From positions 1 through 62,208 of the forward strand of contig JAFWXS010000034.1 of assembly GCA_017517925.1 (NCBI GenBank): DNA of 62,208 bases. The letters are read 5' to 3'. Shown here one piece after another: positions 8,792-16,674 of the stretch (position 1 is the first letter of the stretch; the number at the start of each line of letters is the position of its first letter). The DNA is from Bacteroidaceae bacterium (GTDB taxonomy: Bacteria > Bacteroidota > Bacteroidia > Bacteroidales > Bacteroidaceae). A program made the position numbers and the translations under genes. The notes below the pieces were generated by a model that ran no database searches, was not told the DNA's origin, and was given only the letters and a program-made list of their open reading frames with translations.

Positions 8792-9985
8792 TTATTTCAA
8801 ACCTACCTTTGAGCCCTTCCAGCAGAACCATACTTCATAGAGATAGTACACGAACATCAATGAAAGTGCTACGCCTACTGAAGAGAAGTCTACAACACGA
8901 CCCATAAGCGGGGTTAGCAGAGCGCCACCAATAACACCTGTGTTAATGATGCCTGAAGCGGCTTTGGTGTGACGGCCGAGTTTCTGAAGACCCAAGTTGA
9001 AAATCAAGGGCCACATTACAGAGTGGAAGAGACCTGCTGCAAGAAGAGCGTATGCGCTATATATACCATCAAGCAAGTATGATGCTCCTACGCAAGCAGC
9101 ACCGCAAGCCAGACATACGGTCAGGAGCATACGTGGCTCGTATTTGCTCAATACGGCTGCACCTACAAAGCGACCAACCATCATGCCGCCCCAATACAAC
9201 CAAAGGAATCCAGTGGCATTCTCTATTTTATAAGGAAGCATCGAGGGAATACCGATTTCAAGTCCCATATACATAAAAATGCCGAGTGCGCCTAACCATA
9301 CATGTGGATATTTGAACACACTGCTTTTCTCAACAAGCTTTTCGCCAGCTTCTGCACTTTGTTTACCTTCGTCAATTTTAGGAAGCTTTAAGAATGCAAG
9401 TACAAGACCGATGAGCAGCGTAAAGATACCCAAACCGAGGAAAGGAGCAGGCACTGCCTCTGGAGTCGGAACTTTATCGGCAATGATGACTGTGGTAATA
9501 AACATTGGAGCAACAGTTGTTGCTACAGAGTTTAAAGCTTGGCTCAATGTCATGCGGAAAGCGCCCTTCTCTGGAGCACCGAGTACCATTACATAGGGAT
9601 TAGCTACATTCTGTAACATAACAACACCCATTGCGACGAGGCACATAGAAGCCAGGAATACGGTATAAACATTGATTCCTGCAGCAATGGCTGCATTGAT
9701 GCCTAAGGAATTAACAACAAATCCTATACCTGCAACAGCTAAACCAAGGATAAGTGTTCCTTTGTAACCAATCTTGCTCATCAAGAGTGAGAATGGAACA
9801 GCAAAAATGTAGGCTCCATAGAAAGCGGTGTTTACATACTGTCCCTGCTGGGCATTAAGATTGAATGCTTTTGTACAGAAATCAATCATAGAATTGTTCA
9901 TTGTCGTGATGAATCCGATAAGGAAACAGACAATGAACACGACGATGAGTGCGAACGTGTAGTTCGGTGTTTGTTTTTGATTCAT
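8792..9985 (-). CDS. MFS sugar (glucose/galactose-type) transporter
   Basis: This 397-residue integral membrane protein has about 12 predicted hydrophobic segments. The start (YTFALIVVFIVCFLIGFITT followed by MNNSMIDFCTKAF) and the motif AFYGAYIFAVPFSLLMSKIG match the FucP/GluP branch of the major facilitator superfamily. Members are proton symporters for fucose, glucose or galactose. Position between galM and galK argues for galactose, or glucose plus galactose, as substrate. That choice is inferred from context, not from residues. Length is normal for the family. The gaps to galM (179 bp) and galK (145 bp) are long for an operon, but all three genes face the same way. Confidence 0.92.
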   Translation of the reverse strand: MNQKQTPNYTFALIVVFIVCFLIGFITTMNNSMIDFCTKAFNLNAQQGQYVNTAFYGAYIFAVPFSLLMSKIGYKGTLILGLAVAGIGFVVNSLGINAAIAAGINVYTVFLASMCLVAMGVVMLQNVANPYVMVLGAPEKGAFRMTLSQALNSVATTVAPMFITTVIIADKVPTPEAVPAPFLGLGIFTLLIGLVLAFLKLPKIDEGKQSAEAGEKLVEKSSVFKYPHVWLGALGIFMYMGLEIGIPSMLPYKIENATGFLWLYWGGMMVGRFVGAAVLSKYEPRMLLTVCLACGAACVGASYLLDGIYSAYALLAAGLFHSVMWPLIFNLGLQKLGRHTKAASGIINTGVIGGALLTPLMGRVVDFSSVGVALSLMFVYYLYEVWFCWKGSKVGLK

Positions 9986-10164
9986 AGTGTTTAATGTATT
10001 AAATGGTTTGTAAAATGTTGTTCTTTTAGTAGTTATATGGAGTTAACAGGAGATATCGCTTTGCTCTTGTGGAGTTAAATGCCAATTGCTTAGCATACCC
10101 GAGTAATATCATTGGGCCTTTATCTCCATTTATCTTCTTTTAACTCCTCTTATCTTCTTGGTGA

Positions 10165-11256
10165 TTATTCTTCCACTCCGAATTTATACACGGTCGTCTG
10201 TGTGTATACTTCACCGGGGTTGAGCACCACTGAGGGGAAGTGGGCCTTGTTGGGGCTATCAGGGAAGTGCTGTGCTTCGAAGCAGATGGCGCTGCGCTTG
10301 GGGAAGGTAGCTCCGTGAGCACCCTCGAAGCCACTGTGCCAGTTCGATGTGTATACCTGTACGCCCGGCTCTGTGGTGTAGCATTCGATGACGCGGCCGC
10401 TATTTGGCTCTACGCACTTGGCGGCGAAGCTCAGTTCGCCCGGCCAGCGCTTGTTGAGTACCCAGCAGTGGTCGTAGCCTACGCCAAACTTGGTCTGCTC
10501 ATGGTCGGCATCGATGCGCTCGCCCACCACGTGCGGTGTGCGGAAGTCCATCGGAGTGCCTTCCACATGGTCGATACGGCCGTAAGGGATGGATGTCTCA
10601 TCTACGGGGCAGTAGTGGTCGGCATTAAGTGTGAGGATGTTGTTCTCCACCGATGCGGTATCCTTCTCGATGCCTGAGGGGCTGAAGAATGCGTGGTGGG
10701 TAAGGTTTACGATGGTAGTCTTGTCTGTGGTGGCCTTATAGTCGATAACGAATTCATTGTCATCGGTCAAGGTGTATACCACGGTGATGTCGAGTGTGCC
10801 GGGGAATCCCTCCTCGCCATCGGGTGATACGTAGTGAAGTTTCACGCTGTTGGGTGCCAATACCTCGGCATCCCATACTCGGGCATGATAACCTGTGGGG
10901 CCGCCGTGCAGGTGGTTGGGGCCATTGTTTACGGCGAGGGTGTACTCCTGTCCGTCGAGGGTGAACTTGCCGTGCTTGATACGGTTGCCGTAGCGGCCGA
11001 TGAGTGTGCTCAAGAAGGGTTCGGGTGAGGCTATCACCTTATCGATTGAGTCGTGACCCTGCACTACGTTGGCGCGCTTTCCGTTGCGGTCGGGCATCAT
11101 GATGGTGAGCAGTGCACCTCCATAGTTGGTGAATGCTACCTCGTTGCCCTGTGCGTTGGTGAGGATAAACAGGTCGGTTTTCTTTCCGTTGATGTCTTTC
11201 TGGAAATCGGCTTGTTTCAAGCCCGATACGTTGTTGGGATTACATACGTTTGACAT
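10165..11256 (-). CDS. galM: Aldose 1-epimerase (galactose mutarotase)
   Basis: GalM interconverts alpha and beta anomers of galactose and other aldoses, feeding GalK. The 363-residue reading has the family motifs: NGPNHLHGGPTGYHARVWD with the substrate His, NLTHHAFF with the catalytic His, and CFEAQHFPDSPN carrying the catalytic Glu near the C-terminus. I start at the ATG at 11254-11256 (MSNVCNPNN). An in-frame GTG 30 bases upstream lies almost on a TTTAATTTGC promoter-like box around 11290, leaving too little room for a leader. It is the first gene of the galactose operon. Confidence 0.95.
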   Translation of the reverse strand: MSNVCNPNNVSGLKQADFQKDINGKKTDLFILTNAQGNEVAFTNYGGALLTIMMPDRNGKRANVVQGHDSIDKVIASPEPFLSTLIGRYGNRIKHGKFTLDGQEYTLAVNNGPNHLHGGPTGYHARVWDAEVLAPNSVKLHYVSPDGEEGFPGTLDITVVYTLTDDNEFVIDYKATTDKTTIVNLTHHAFFSPSGIEKDTASVENNILTLNADHYCPVDETSIPYGRIDHVEGTPMDFRTPHVVGERIDADHEQTKFGVGYDHCWVLNKRWPGELSFAAKCVEPNSGRVIECYTTEPGVQVYTSNWHSGFEGAHGATFPKRSAICFEAQHFPDSPNKAHFPSVVLNPGEVYTQTTVYKFGVEE

Positions 11257-11356
11257 AGTATATGCTTTTAAATTTGGTTTTAACACGCAAATTAAAGCAT
11301 ATTCTTTTAGATTTCAAAGCAAAACGGCGAAAAGTGTTGTCTCTACATGGCAAATA

Positions 11357-12658
11357 TCATGCCTCGGGGTGGATTTGTTTCCAATCGGTGAGCAAATCGG
11401 CGACAACGAAACTGCTTCCACCCACATAGATGAAGTCTTCCTTGTCGGCTTCGCCGAGTGCCGTGCGTATGGCTTCGGCTACGGTGGGGTAGGCGGTGCC
11501 GTTGAGGTCGTGCTTGGCGGCGAGGGCTTGCAGCTCGTGGCAGGGGAGTGCACGGGCTACGCTGGCTTGGGTGAAGTAGTAGGTGGCATGTTTGGGAAGG
11601 AGGGCGAGCACGGCGTTGATATCCTTGTCGTTCACCATGCCAAAGACGATGCGCAACTTCCTGCAGGGCTGTGCCGTGATTTGGGGTACGAGGTACTGGA
11701 ATCCTCCGATGTTGTGCCCTGTGTCGCATACGAGGTGGGGTGAGGAGGAGAGTTGCTGCCATCGTCCCATGAGGCCGGTGAGGCGGCATACGTGGGCAAA
11801 TCCCTCGCGTACGGCCTCTTCGCCGATGGTGTAGCCTATGCGCTGTAGTGTGCCGATAGCGTGGAGCAGCGTGTTCACGTTCTTCTCCTGGCAGTAGCCG
11901 CGCAGCTCGGCGCGTAGTACGCCGTAGGGCGTGCCGTGGTAGTAATCGTAGTCGGCTTGGCTCTCCTTCTTAATATATAGGGGTGTGTCCTGTGCAAAAG
12001 TGATGGAGGCCTCTTTGGTGGCTGCCTCGGCCTCGAATACAGGCCGCGTCTCCTCGTTGTGCTCACCTATGATAATCGGTGTGTGAGGCTTGATGATGCC
12101 TGCCTTCTCATGGGCTATCTTGGCCAGCGTGTCGCCCAAGAATCCTATGTGGTCAAAACTGATGTTGGTGATGACCGTGAGGTCGGGCGAGATGATGTTG
12201 GTACAGTCGAGTCGTCCTCCAAGGCCTACCTCGATGACGGCCACGTCGACCTCCTGCTCGGCAAAGTAGTGGAAGGCCATGGCCGTGGTTAGCTCGAAGA
12301 ATGAGGGGTGTAGTGGCTCGAAGAAGGCGCGGTGCCGGGCTACGAAGTCGATGACGAACTGCTCCCCGATGGGTGTACCGTTGACGCGGATGCGCTCGCG
12401 GAAGTCCACCAAGTGGGGCGAGGTATAGAGACCCACCTTGTAGCCTGCCTCCTGCAATACGGCGGCCATGGTGTGAGAGCACGAGCCCTTGCCGTTGGTG
12501 CCTGCCACGTGGATGGTGCGGTACCGGCGGTGTGGGTGACCGAAGTGCTCGTCGAGGGCGTACGTGTTGCTTAACCCCTCCTTGTAGGCCCCTTGCCCGA
12601 TATTCTGGAACAGGGGGGCGCTGTTGTAGAGGTAGGTGATGGTCTCCTGGTAGTTCAT
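11357..12658 (-). CDS. folC: Dihydrofolate synthase / folylpolyglutamate synthase
   Basis: FolC is a Mur-ligase-family ATP enzyme that adds glutamate to dihydropteroate and then to reduced folates. Visible motifs are the P-loop HVAGTNGKGSCSH (about 50-62), SPHLVDFRERI, the Mg-binding VIEVGLGGRLDCTNI and the C-terminal domain CDTGHNIGGFQYL. Its 433 residues match the family size. It begins 7 bp after dnaJ ends, making grpE-dnaJ-folC one likely transcript. The partner folic-acid genes are not nearby. Confidence 0.96.
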   Translation of the reverse strand: MNYQETITYLYNSAPLFQNIGQGAYKEGLSNTYALDEHFGHPHRRYRTIHVAGTNGKGSCSHTMAAVLQEAGYKVGLYTSPHLVDFRERIRVNGTPIGEQFVIDFVARHRAFFEPLHPSFFELTTAMAFHYFAEQEVDVAVIEVGLGGRLDCTNIISPDLTVITNISFDHIGFLGDTLAKIAHEKAGIIKPHTPIIIGEHNEETRPVFEAEAATKEASITFAQDTPLYIKKESQADYDYYHGTPYGVLRAELRGYCQEKNVNTLLHAIGTLQRIGYTIGEEAVREGFAHVCRLTGLMGRWQQLSSSPHLVCDTGHNIGGFQYLVPQITAQPCRKLRIVFGMVNDKDINAVLALLPKHATYYFTQASVARALPCHELQALAAKHDLNGTAYPTVAEAIRTALGEADKEDFIYVGGSSFVVADLLTDWKQIHPEA

Positions 12659-12665
12659 GTCGGTA

Positions 12666-13817
12666 TCAGTCGAACAGGCTCTTGAACTTACGGAAAATCT
12701 TGTCCTTGAGGCTTTCGTTGGGGCGGAAGTTGTCGGACTTCTGGAACTTCTCCATCGCGGCTTTCTCGTCGCGGCTCAGTGTCTCGGGGATGTATACGCT
12801 GATGTTTACCAGGAGGTCGCCCGTGCCGTATCCGTTGACGCTGGGTAGGCCCTTGCCGCGCAGGCGCAGCACCTTGCCGGGCTGTGTGCCGGCTTCGATT
12901 TTCACGCGCACTTTGCTATCGATGGTGGGTATGTCGGCCGTACCGCCGAGTGCCGCGGTGGGCACGTCGAGCAGGAGGTTGTATATGAGGTCGTTCTCGT
13001 CGCGTATGAGCTCTGCATGGGGCTCCTCTTCGATGAGGATGAGCAGGTCGCCGGGCACGCCGTTCCGCTTGCCTGCGTTGCCCTTGCCGTTCATCGAGAG
13101 CTGCATGCCCTCGGCTACGCCGGCGGGTATCTTCACGGTGACGATCTCCTCGGCATATACGATGCCCTCGCCGCTACAGTGGGGGCACTTGTTCTTGATG
13201 ATCTTGCCCTCGCCGCCACATCGGGGACATACGCTCTGTGTCTGCATCATGCCGAAGATGCTCTGCTGGGTGCGTGTCACCGAGCCTGTGCCGTGACATT
13301 CGGGGCAGGTTTCTGTGCCGCTGCCTGCCTCGGCTCCGGTGCCGTTGCAGTGTTCACAAGGTACATATTTCTTCAGCTTGAGTTTCTTCTCCACGCCCTC
13401 GGCTATCTCCTTGAGGCTGAGCTTCACCTTGATGCGGAGGTCCGAGCCGCGGAAGCGGCGCGCCTGCTGGCGTCCTCCGCCACCGAATCCGCTGAAGCCG
13501 CCGCCGAAGTGTCCGCCGAAGATGTCGCCGAACATCGAGAAGATGTCGTCCATCGACATGCCTGCGCCGCCGTAGCCACCGCCTGCCGCGCCGCCCATGC
13601 CGGCATGGCCGAACTGGTCGTAGCGGGCGCGCTTGTTCTCGTCGCTCAGCACCTCGTAGGCTTCGGCAGCCTCCTTGAACTTCTCCTCGGCCTCCTTGTC
13701 ACCCGGGTTGCGGTCGGGGTGATACTTGATGGCCATCTTCTTGTATGCCTTCTTGATCTCGTCGGCCGATGCTTTCTTGTCGACCCCGAGCACCTCGTAG
13801 TAGTCTCTCTTTTCCAT
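12666..13817 (-). CDS. dnaJ: Chaperone DnaJ (Hsp40)
   Basis: DnaJ stimulates the DnaK ATPase and hands over unfolded clients. All domains are present in 383 residues. A J domain carries the essential HPD ([10 protein letters not shown], about 31-40). A Gly/Phe-rich linker spans about 75-120 ([29 protein letters not shown]). Four zinc repeats follow: [24 protein letters not shown] and CPHCSGEG. The substrate-binding C-terminal domain comes last. It lies 24 bp after grpE and 7 bp before folC. No truncation is seen. Confidence 0.98.
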   Translation of the reverse strand: MEKRDYYEVLGVDKKASADEIKKAYKKMAIKYHPDRNPGDKEAEEKFKEAAEAYEVLSDENKRARYDQFGHAGMGGAAGGGYGGAGMSMDDIFSMFGDIFGGHFGGGFSGFGGGGRQQARRFRGSDLRIKVKLSLKEIAEGVEKKLKLKKYVPCEHCNGTGAEAGSGTETCPECHGTGSVTRTQQSIFGMMQTQSVCPRCGGEGKIIKNKCPHCSGEGIVYAEEIVTVKIPAGVAEGMQLSMNGKGNAGKRNGVPGDLLILIEEEPHAELIRDENDLIYNLLLDVPTAALGGTADIPTIDSKVRVKIEAGTQPGKVLRLRGKGLPSVNGYGTGDLLVNISVYIPETLSRDEKAAMEKFQKSDNFRPNESLKDKIFRKFKSLFD

Positions 13818-13841
13818 GTCGTGTTTTGGGTGTTTTGATTT

Positions 13842-14444
13842 TTACTGCCCTACGGCCACTTTGGCATGACGTATCACCTTGTCGCCCAGTTTGTAGCCTT
13901 GCTGCACGCAGTCGAGGATCTTGCCTTTGAGCTCCTCCGATGGGGCGGGGATGAGGGCGATGGCCTCGTGGTAGTCGGTATCGAAGTCCTGCCCTTCGGT
14001 CTCGATTTTCTCCAATCCCTGCTGGGCGAGTATGTTCTTCAGCTTGTGTACGATGAGCTTGAATCCCTCGATGCATGCCTCGGCATCGGCTCCCTTCTCC
14101 ATGTTTTCGAGTGCGCGGTCCATGTCGTCCACCACGGGCAGCTCGGCCACCATGAGTTTCTCGGCAGCACTCTTGATGAGCTCGGCCTTCTCCTTGATGG
14201 TGCGCTTGCGGTAGTTGTCAAACTCGGCGGCCTGGCGCAGGTAACGGTCCTGCAGCTCGGCCATCTTCTCCTCGGCCTCGGCAAGCTGTAGTCTCAGCTG
14301 CTCCTCCTCGGTCAGGGGTTCCTGGGGGTCGGTGCCCTGAGCCTCTTCGGCGGCAGTCTCGGCAGTGGCCTCGGTATTCTCTACGGTCTCTTCGGGTGCG
14401 ACGTTCAACTCCTCGTTCACGTTCTTTTCTTCCTGTGTACTCAT
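13842..14444 (-). CDS. grpE: Nucleotide exchange factor GrpE
   Basis: GrpE releases ADP from DnaK. I take the ATG at 14442-14444 (MSTQEEKNVNEEL), giving 200 residues. The frame stays open upstream, but that extension (MARFLLLYNMTSC) has no GrpE character and overlaps the regulatory-looking DNA. The N-terminus is acidic and low-complexity (EETVENTEATAETAAEEAQG). A long coiled coil follows (LRLQLAEAEEKMAELQDRYL), then the conserved RQAAEFDNYRKRT signature and the beta domain ending HAKVAVGQ. It is the first gene of grpE-dnaJ-folC. A dense TGNCA cluster lies directly upstream. Confidence 0.97.
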   Translation of the reverse strand: MSTQEEKNVNEELNVAPEETVENTEATAETAAEEAQGTDPQEPLTEEEQLRLQLAEAEEKMAELQDRYLRQAAEFDNYRKRTIKEKAELIKSAAEKLMVAELPVVDDMDRALENMEKGADAEACIEGFKLIVHKLKNILAQQGLEKIETEGQDFDTDYHEAIALIPAPSEELKGKILDCVQQGYKLGDKVIRHAKVAVGQ

Positions 14445-14484
14445 ATCGTAAAATGGTAATTTATCAAAAACGGTAAAAATCTTG

Positions 14485-14584
14485 TGACACGATGTCATAT
14501 TATACAATAACAAAAACCTTGCCACGAGGGTTCTCCTGTCACGTTATTGTGGATATGCCACAGAAAGTCTGACACGGCGTGCCA
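14485..14584. promoter_or_regulatory. Cluster of seven TGNCA sites upstream of grpE
   Basis: The self-complementary word TGNCA occurs at 14485, 14493, 14520, 14537, 14556, 14570 and 14580. The first two form a perfect palindrome TGACA-CGA-TGTCA (14485-14497). About 0.4 occurrences would be expected in 100 random bases. The location just before grpE-dnaJ suggests a binding array for a stress regulator or alternative sigma factor. That role is inferred. I see no standard TAnnTTTG box here. Confidence 0.5.
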
Positions 14585-14780
14585 TTTTGGCGGATAATCA
14601 TTGATCGTGTCTCTGACTTGCGCGCCCAGCAATGGAGTTGCCGGTAAGCCTCTCTCGTCCGTAGGTACACCTTGCATGTACGTGACTCTACCGTCCGAAC
14701 TTTGTCGTTTGGACTTGGATGTATGCCACAAGGGCATGCCTACAGACACGCCCTTGTCGAAATCAAGAGTGATAAGAGAA
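14585..14780. other. Intergenic stretch between grpE and tpx
   Basis: No supported gene. Together with the TGNCA cluster this makes a 336-bp gap. It contains a hairpin with arms ACAAGGGC and GCCCTTGT (about 14728-14757), which could terminate the minus-strand grpE upstream region or form part of a short repeat. An open minus-strand frame of 84 codons crosses the gap but shows no family resemblance, no start signal and atypical composition. Confidence 0.4.
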
Positions 14781-15284
14781 TTATCTGATGCTCTTTATCG
14801 CCGCCTCATAGTCGGGCTCGGTAGTGATCTCGGGCACCAGCTCGGAGTAGGCGACCTTGCCGTCGGGGGCGATGACTACCACGGCACGGGCGAGGAGCCC
14901 GGCGAGGAGACCGTCGGCCATCTGCACGCCGTAGTCGGTGCCGAAGGTGGAGGTGCGGCGGAAGTCCGACAGGGTGACCACACCGTCGATGCCTTCGGCG
15001 GCACAGAAGCGGCCTTGGGCGAAGGGGAGGTCACGCGAGATGCAGAGCACTACGGTATCGGGCAGCGAGGCGGCCAGTTGGTTGAACTTGCGCACCGAGG
15101 CGGCACATACGCCGGTGTCGATGCTGGGGAAGATGTTCAGCACTACATGCTTGCCACGGCAGTCGGCGAGGGTGAGGGGCGAGAGGTCGCCCTTGACTAA
15201 GGTGAACGCGGGGGCTGCGGTGCCTGCGGCGATGAACTGTCCGTCGAGATGTACGGTATTTCCTTTGAATTTGGTCGTTGTCAT
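14781..15284 (-). CDS. tpx: Thiol peroxidase (atypical 2-Cys peroxiredoxin)
   Basis: Tpx reduces hydrogen and alkyl peroxides using thioredoxin. The 167-residue length is exact for the family. The peroxidatic Cys60 lies in FPSIDTGVCAASVRKFN, with the conserved Thr three residues before. The resolving Cys94 is in LPFAQGRFCAAEG. These two should form the intramolecular disulfide. It is a minus-strand single gene. Its promoter presumably lies in 15285-15400, shared with the divergent membrane protein gene. It fits the oxygen-stress repertoire of an anaerobe. Confidence 0.97.
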   Translation of the reverse strand: MTTTKFKGNTVHLDGQFIAAGTAAPAFTLVKGDLSPLTLADCRGKHVVLNIFPSIDTGVCAASVRKFNQLAASLPDTVVLCISRDLPFAQGRFCAAEGIDGVVTLSDFRRTSTFGTDYGVQMADGLLAGLLARAVVVIAPDGKVAYSELVPEITTEPDYEAAIKSIR

Positions 15285-15448
15285 ATGCTTTCTGTTTTTA
15301 TGGTTTTACTTGTTGAACGTTTTGGACTTTCTGTTTGTTTCATTTTATGCCGCAAAGATAGAGCCGATTTGCTGTCTGTGCAAATAGCTTTGGTATATAG
15401 GAATATTCGTGCTGTCTATCGCCACGTGGGAAAAATGTGCCGATTCGC

Positions 15449-15479
15449 TTGCTGAATACGAATTTATAGTTTATTTTTG
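15449..15479 (+). promoter_or_regulatory. Bacteroidetes-type promoter for the flippase-like gene
   Basis: TATTTTTG at 15472-15479 fits the -7 box TAnnTTTG, with a TTG at about 15449 in the -33 region. Transcription would begin near 15487. This rules out the farther upstream start at 15409 for the next gene. Confidence 0.6.
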
Positions 15480-15525
15480 CACTTCAAGAATAGCAAGAAT
15501 TGTGACAAAGATACTGAAGAATGCG

Positions 15526-16539
15526 ATGAAGATTGTCCTGCCGCTGCTCATAGCGGGGGCATTGCTCTATTGGATGTACCATGATTTTAACTTTGCCGAG
15601 GCGAAGCGTATCTTCCTGCATGAGATGAATGTGTGGTGGTTGGTGGCCTCGCTCGTGCCCATCACGCTGAGCCATGTGATGCGCGGCTTGCGCTGGCTCA
15701 TCACGCTGGAGCCGTTGGGCTACCGTCCCAAGAGGGGCGACAGCATAGACTCTGTCTTCGTCGCCTATGCCTCTAACGTGGTGATACCGCGGGTGGGCGA
15801 GGTGTCGCGCTGTGCCGTGCTCACGAGGTATGACAAGGTGCCCTTCAGCAAGGCGCTGGGCACGCTCGTGGCCGAGCGCCTGGTGGATATGCTGGTGGTG
15901 CTCGTGTTTGTATGTGTGATGTTGCTGACGCAGCTCGATGTGTTCGTGTCGCTCTTTGCACAGACGGGTACCAACGAGGCTTCGTTGGCATCGCTCTTCA
16001 CATCGCCCAGGACCTATATCATAATAGGGGTATCGGTGGCTGCATGCGCGCTGCTGTGGATGGGGCTGAAGAGGACCACACTCTATGCCAGGGTGAAACA
16101 GATGGTGCGCGGGTTTGTCGACGGACTGCTGTCGCTGCGGACTATGCACCACAAGGGGCTGTTCGTACTGTATACGATAGGTATATGGGTCGGATTCTTC
16201 CTCGAGTTTTATCTCACCTTCTTCTGCTTCCCCTTTACGGCAGGGCTCAGCGTGGTACAGGGGCTGGTCATCTTTGCGGCCATCAGCCTGGCCATCGTCA
16301 TCCCCACGCCCAATGGCGCGGGGCCGTGGCACTTCGTGGTCATTTCGATGATGACGCTCTATGGCGTGTCGCAGACTGACGCTTCGTCGTTTGCCCTCAT
16401 CGTGCATGCCTTCCAGACACTCGGGGTGATGCTGCTCGGTGCCTACGGATGGGTGGCGTTGCAGATGAGGAATAGGAATAAGGGAGGAAAGATCAACCCT
16501 AACCCTCCTTGTGAGGGAGGGGACTGTGGAGTCCGCTGA
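15526..16539 (+). CDS. Lysylphosphatidylglycerol synthase TM-region / flippase-like membrane protein
   Basis: The protein has about eight hydrophobic segments, beginning IVLPLLIAGALLYWMYHDF. It has the UPF0104/LPG_synthase_TM features RGLRWLITLEPLG, NVVIPRVGEVSRCAVLTRYD and VIPTPNGAGPWHFVV, the last being the PTPGGxG-like motif of the family. In other bacteria this module flips amino-acylated lipids. Many Bacteroidetes homologues lack the synthetase domain, as here, so the substrate is unknown. I use the ATG at 15526. A GTG at 15502 is possible. The C-terminal tail (KGGKINPNPPCEGGDCGVR) is read from a double-hairpin repeat beginning near 16495, so the original stop may have been lost. Confidence 0.82.
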   Translation: MKIVLPLLIAGALLYWMYHDFNFAEAKRIFLHEMNVWWLVASLVPITLSHVMRGLRWLITLEPLGYRPKRGDSIDSVFVAYASNVVIPRVGEVSRCAVLTRYDKVPFSKALGTLVAERLVDMLVVLVFVCVMLLTQLDVFVSLFAQTGTNEASLASLFTSPRTYIIIGVSVAACALLWMGLKRTTLYARVKQMVRGFVDGLLSLRTMHHKGLFVLYTIGIWVGFFLEFYLTFFCFPFTAGLSVVQGLVIFAAISLAIVIPTPNGAGPWHFVVISMMTLYGVSQTDASSFALIVHAFQTLGVMLLGAYGWVALQMRNRNKGGKINPNPPCEGGDCGVR

Positions 16540-16657
16540 AGTCCGTCAAAAAATTGTTAGTGTGTAACCAGAATGATAAGAGTAATAGCAATAAATTATC
16601 AATTAATATTAACCGCGATGCCTGCAAATCCTCCCTCAGGGAGGATTTAGGTGGGTC
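16493..16657. repeat. Double-hairpin repeat, copy A
   Basis: Two CCTCC/GGAGG hairpins (CCTCCTTGTGAGGGAGG near 16504 and CCTCCCTCAGGGAGG near 16630) enclose a variable AT-rich core. The outer ends are AACCCTAACCCT on the left and ATTTAGGTGGGTCT on the right. The same ends occur at 60471-60600 in opposite orientation, and related copies lie at 54553-54680 and 47985-48062. It fills most of the gap between two genes and contributes the last codons of the first. Confidence 0.75.
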
Positions 16658-16674
16658 TTCTAATTGAATTTCTT

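Noticed and set aside
14445-14525. 27-codon N-terminal extension of grpE
   Set aside because: No GrpE similarity, and it crosses the TGACA-CGA-TGTCA palindrome.
14495-14749. Minus-strand open frame of 84 codons between grpE and tpx
   Set aside because: No family resemblance, no promoter or start signal, and it overlaps the TGNCA cluster.
15484-16407. Minus-strand open frame of 307 codons opposite the flippase-like gene
   Set aside because: His/Gln-rich translation typical of an antisense shadow of a membrane protein.
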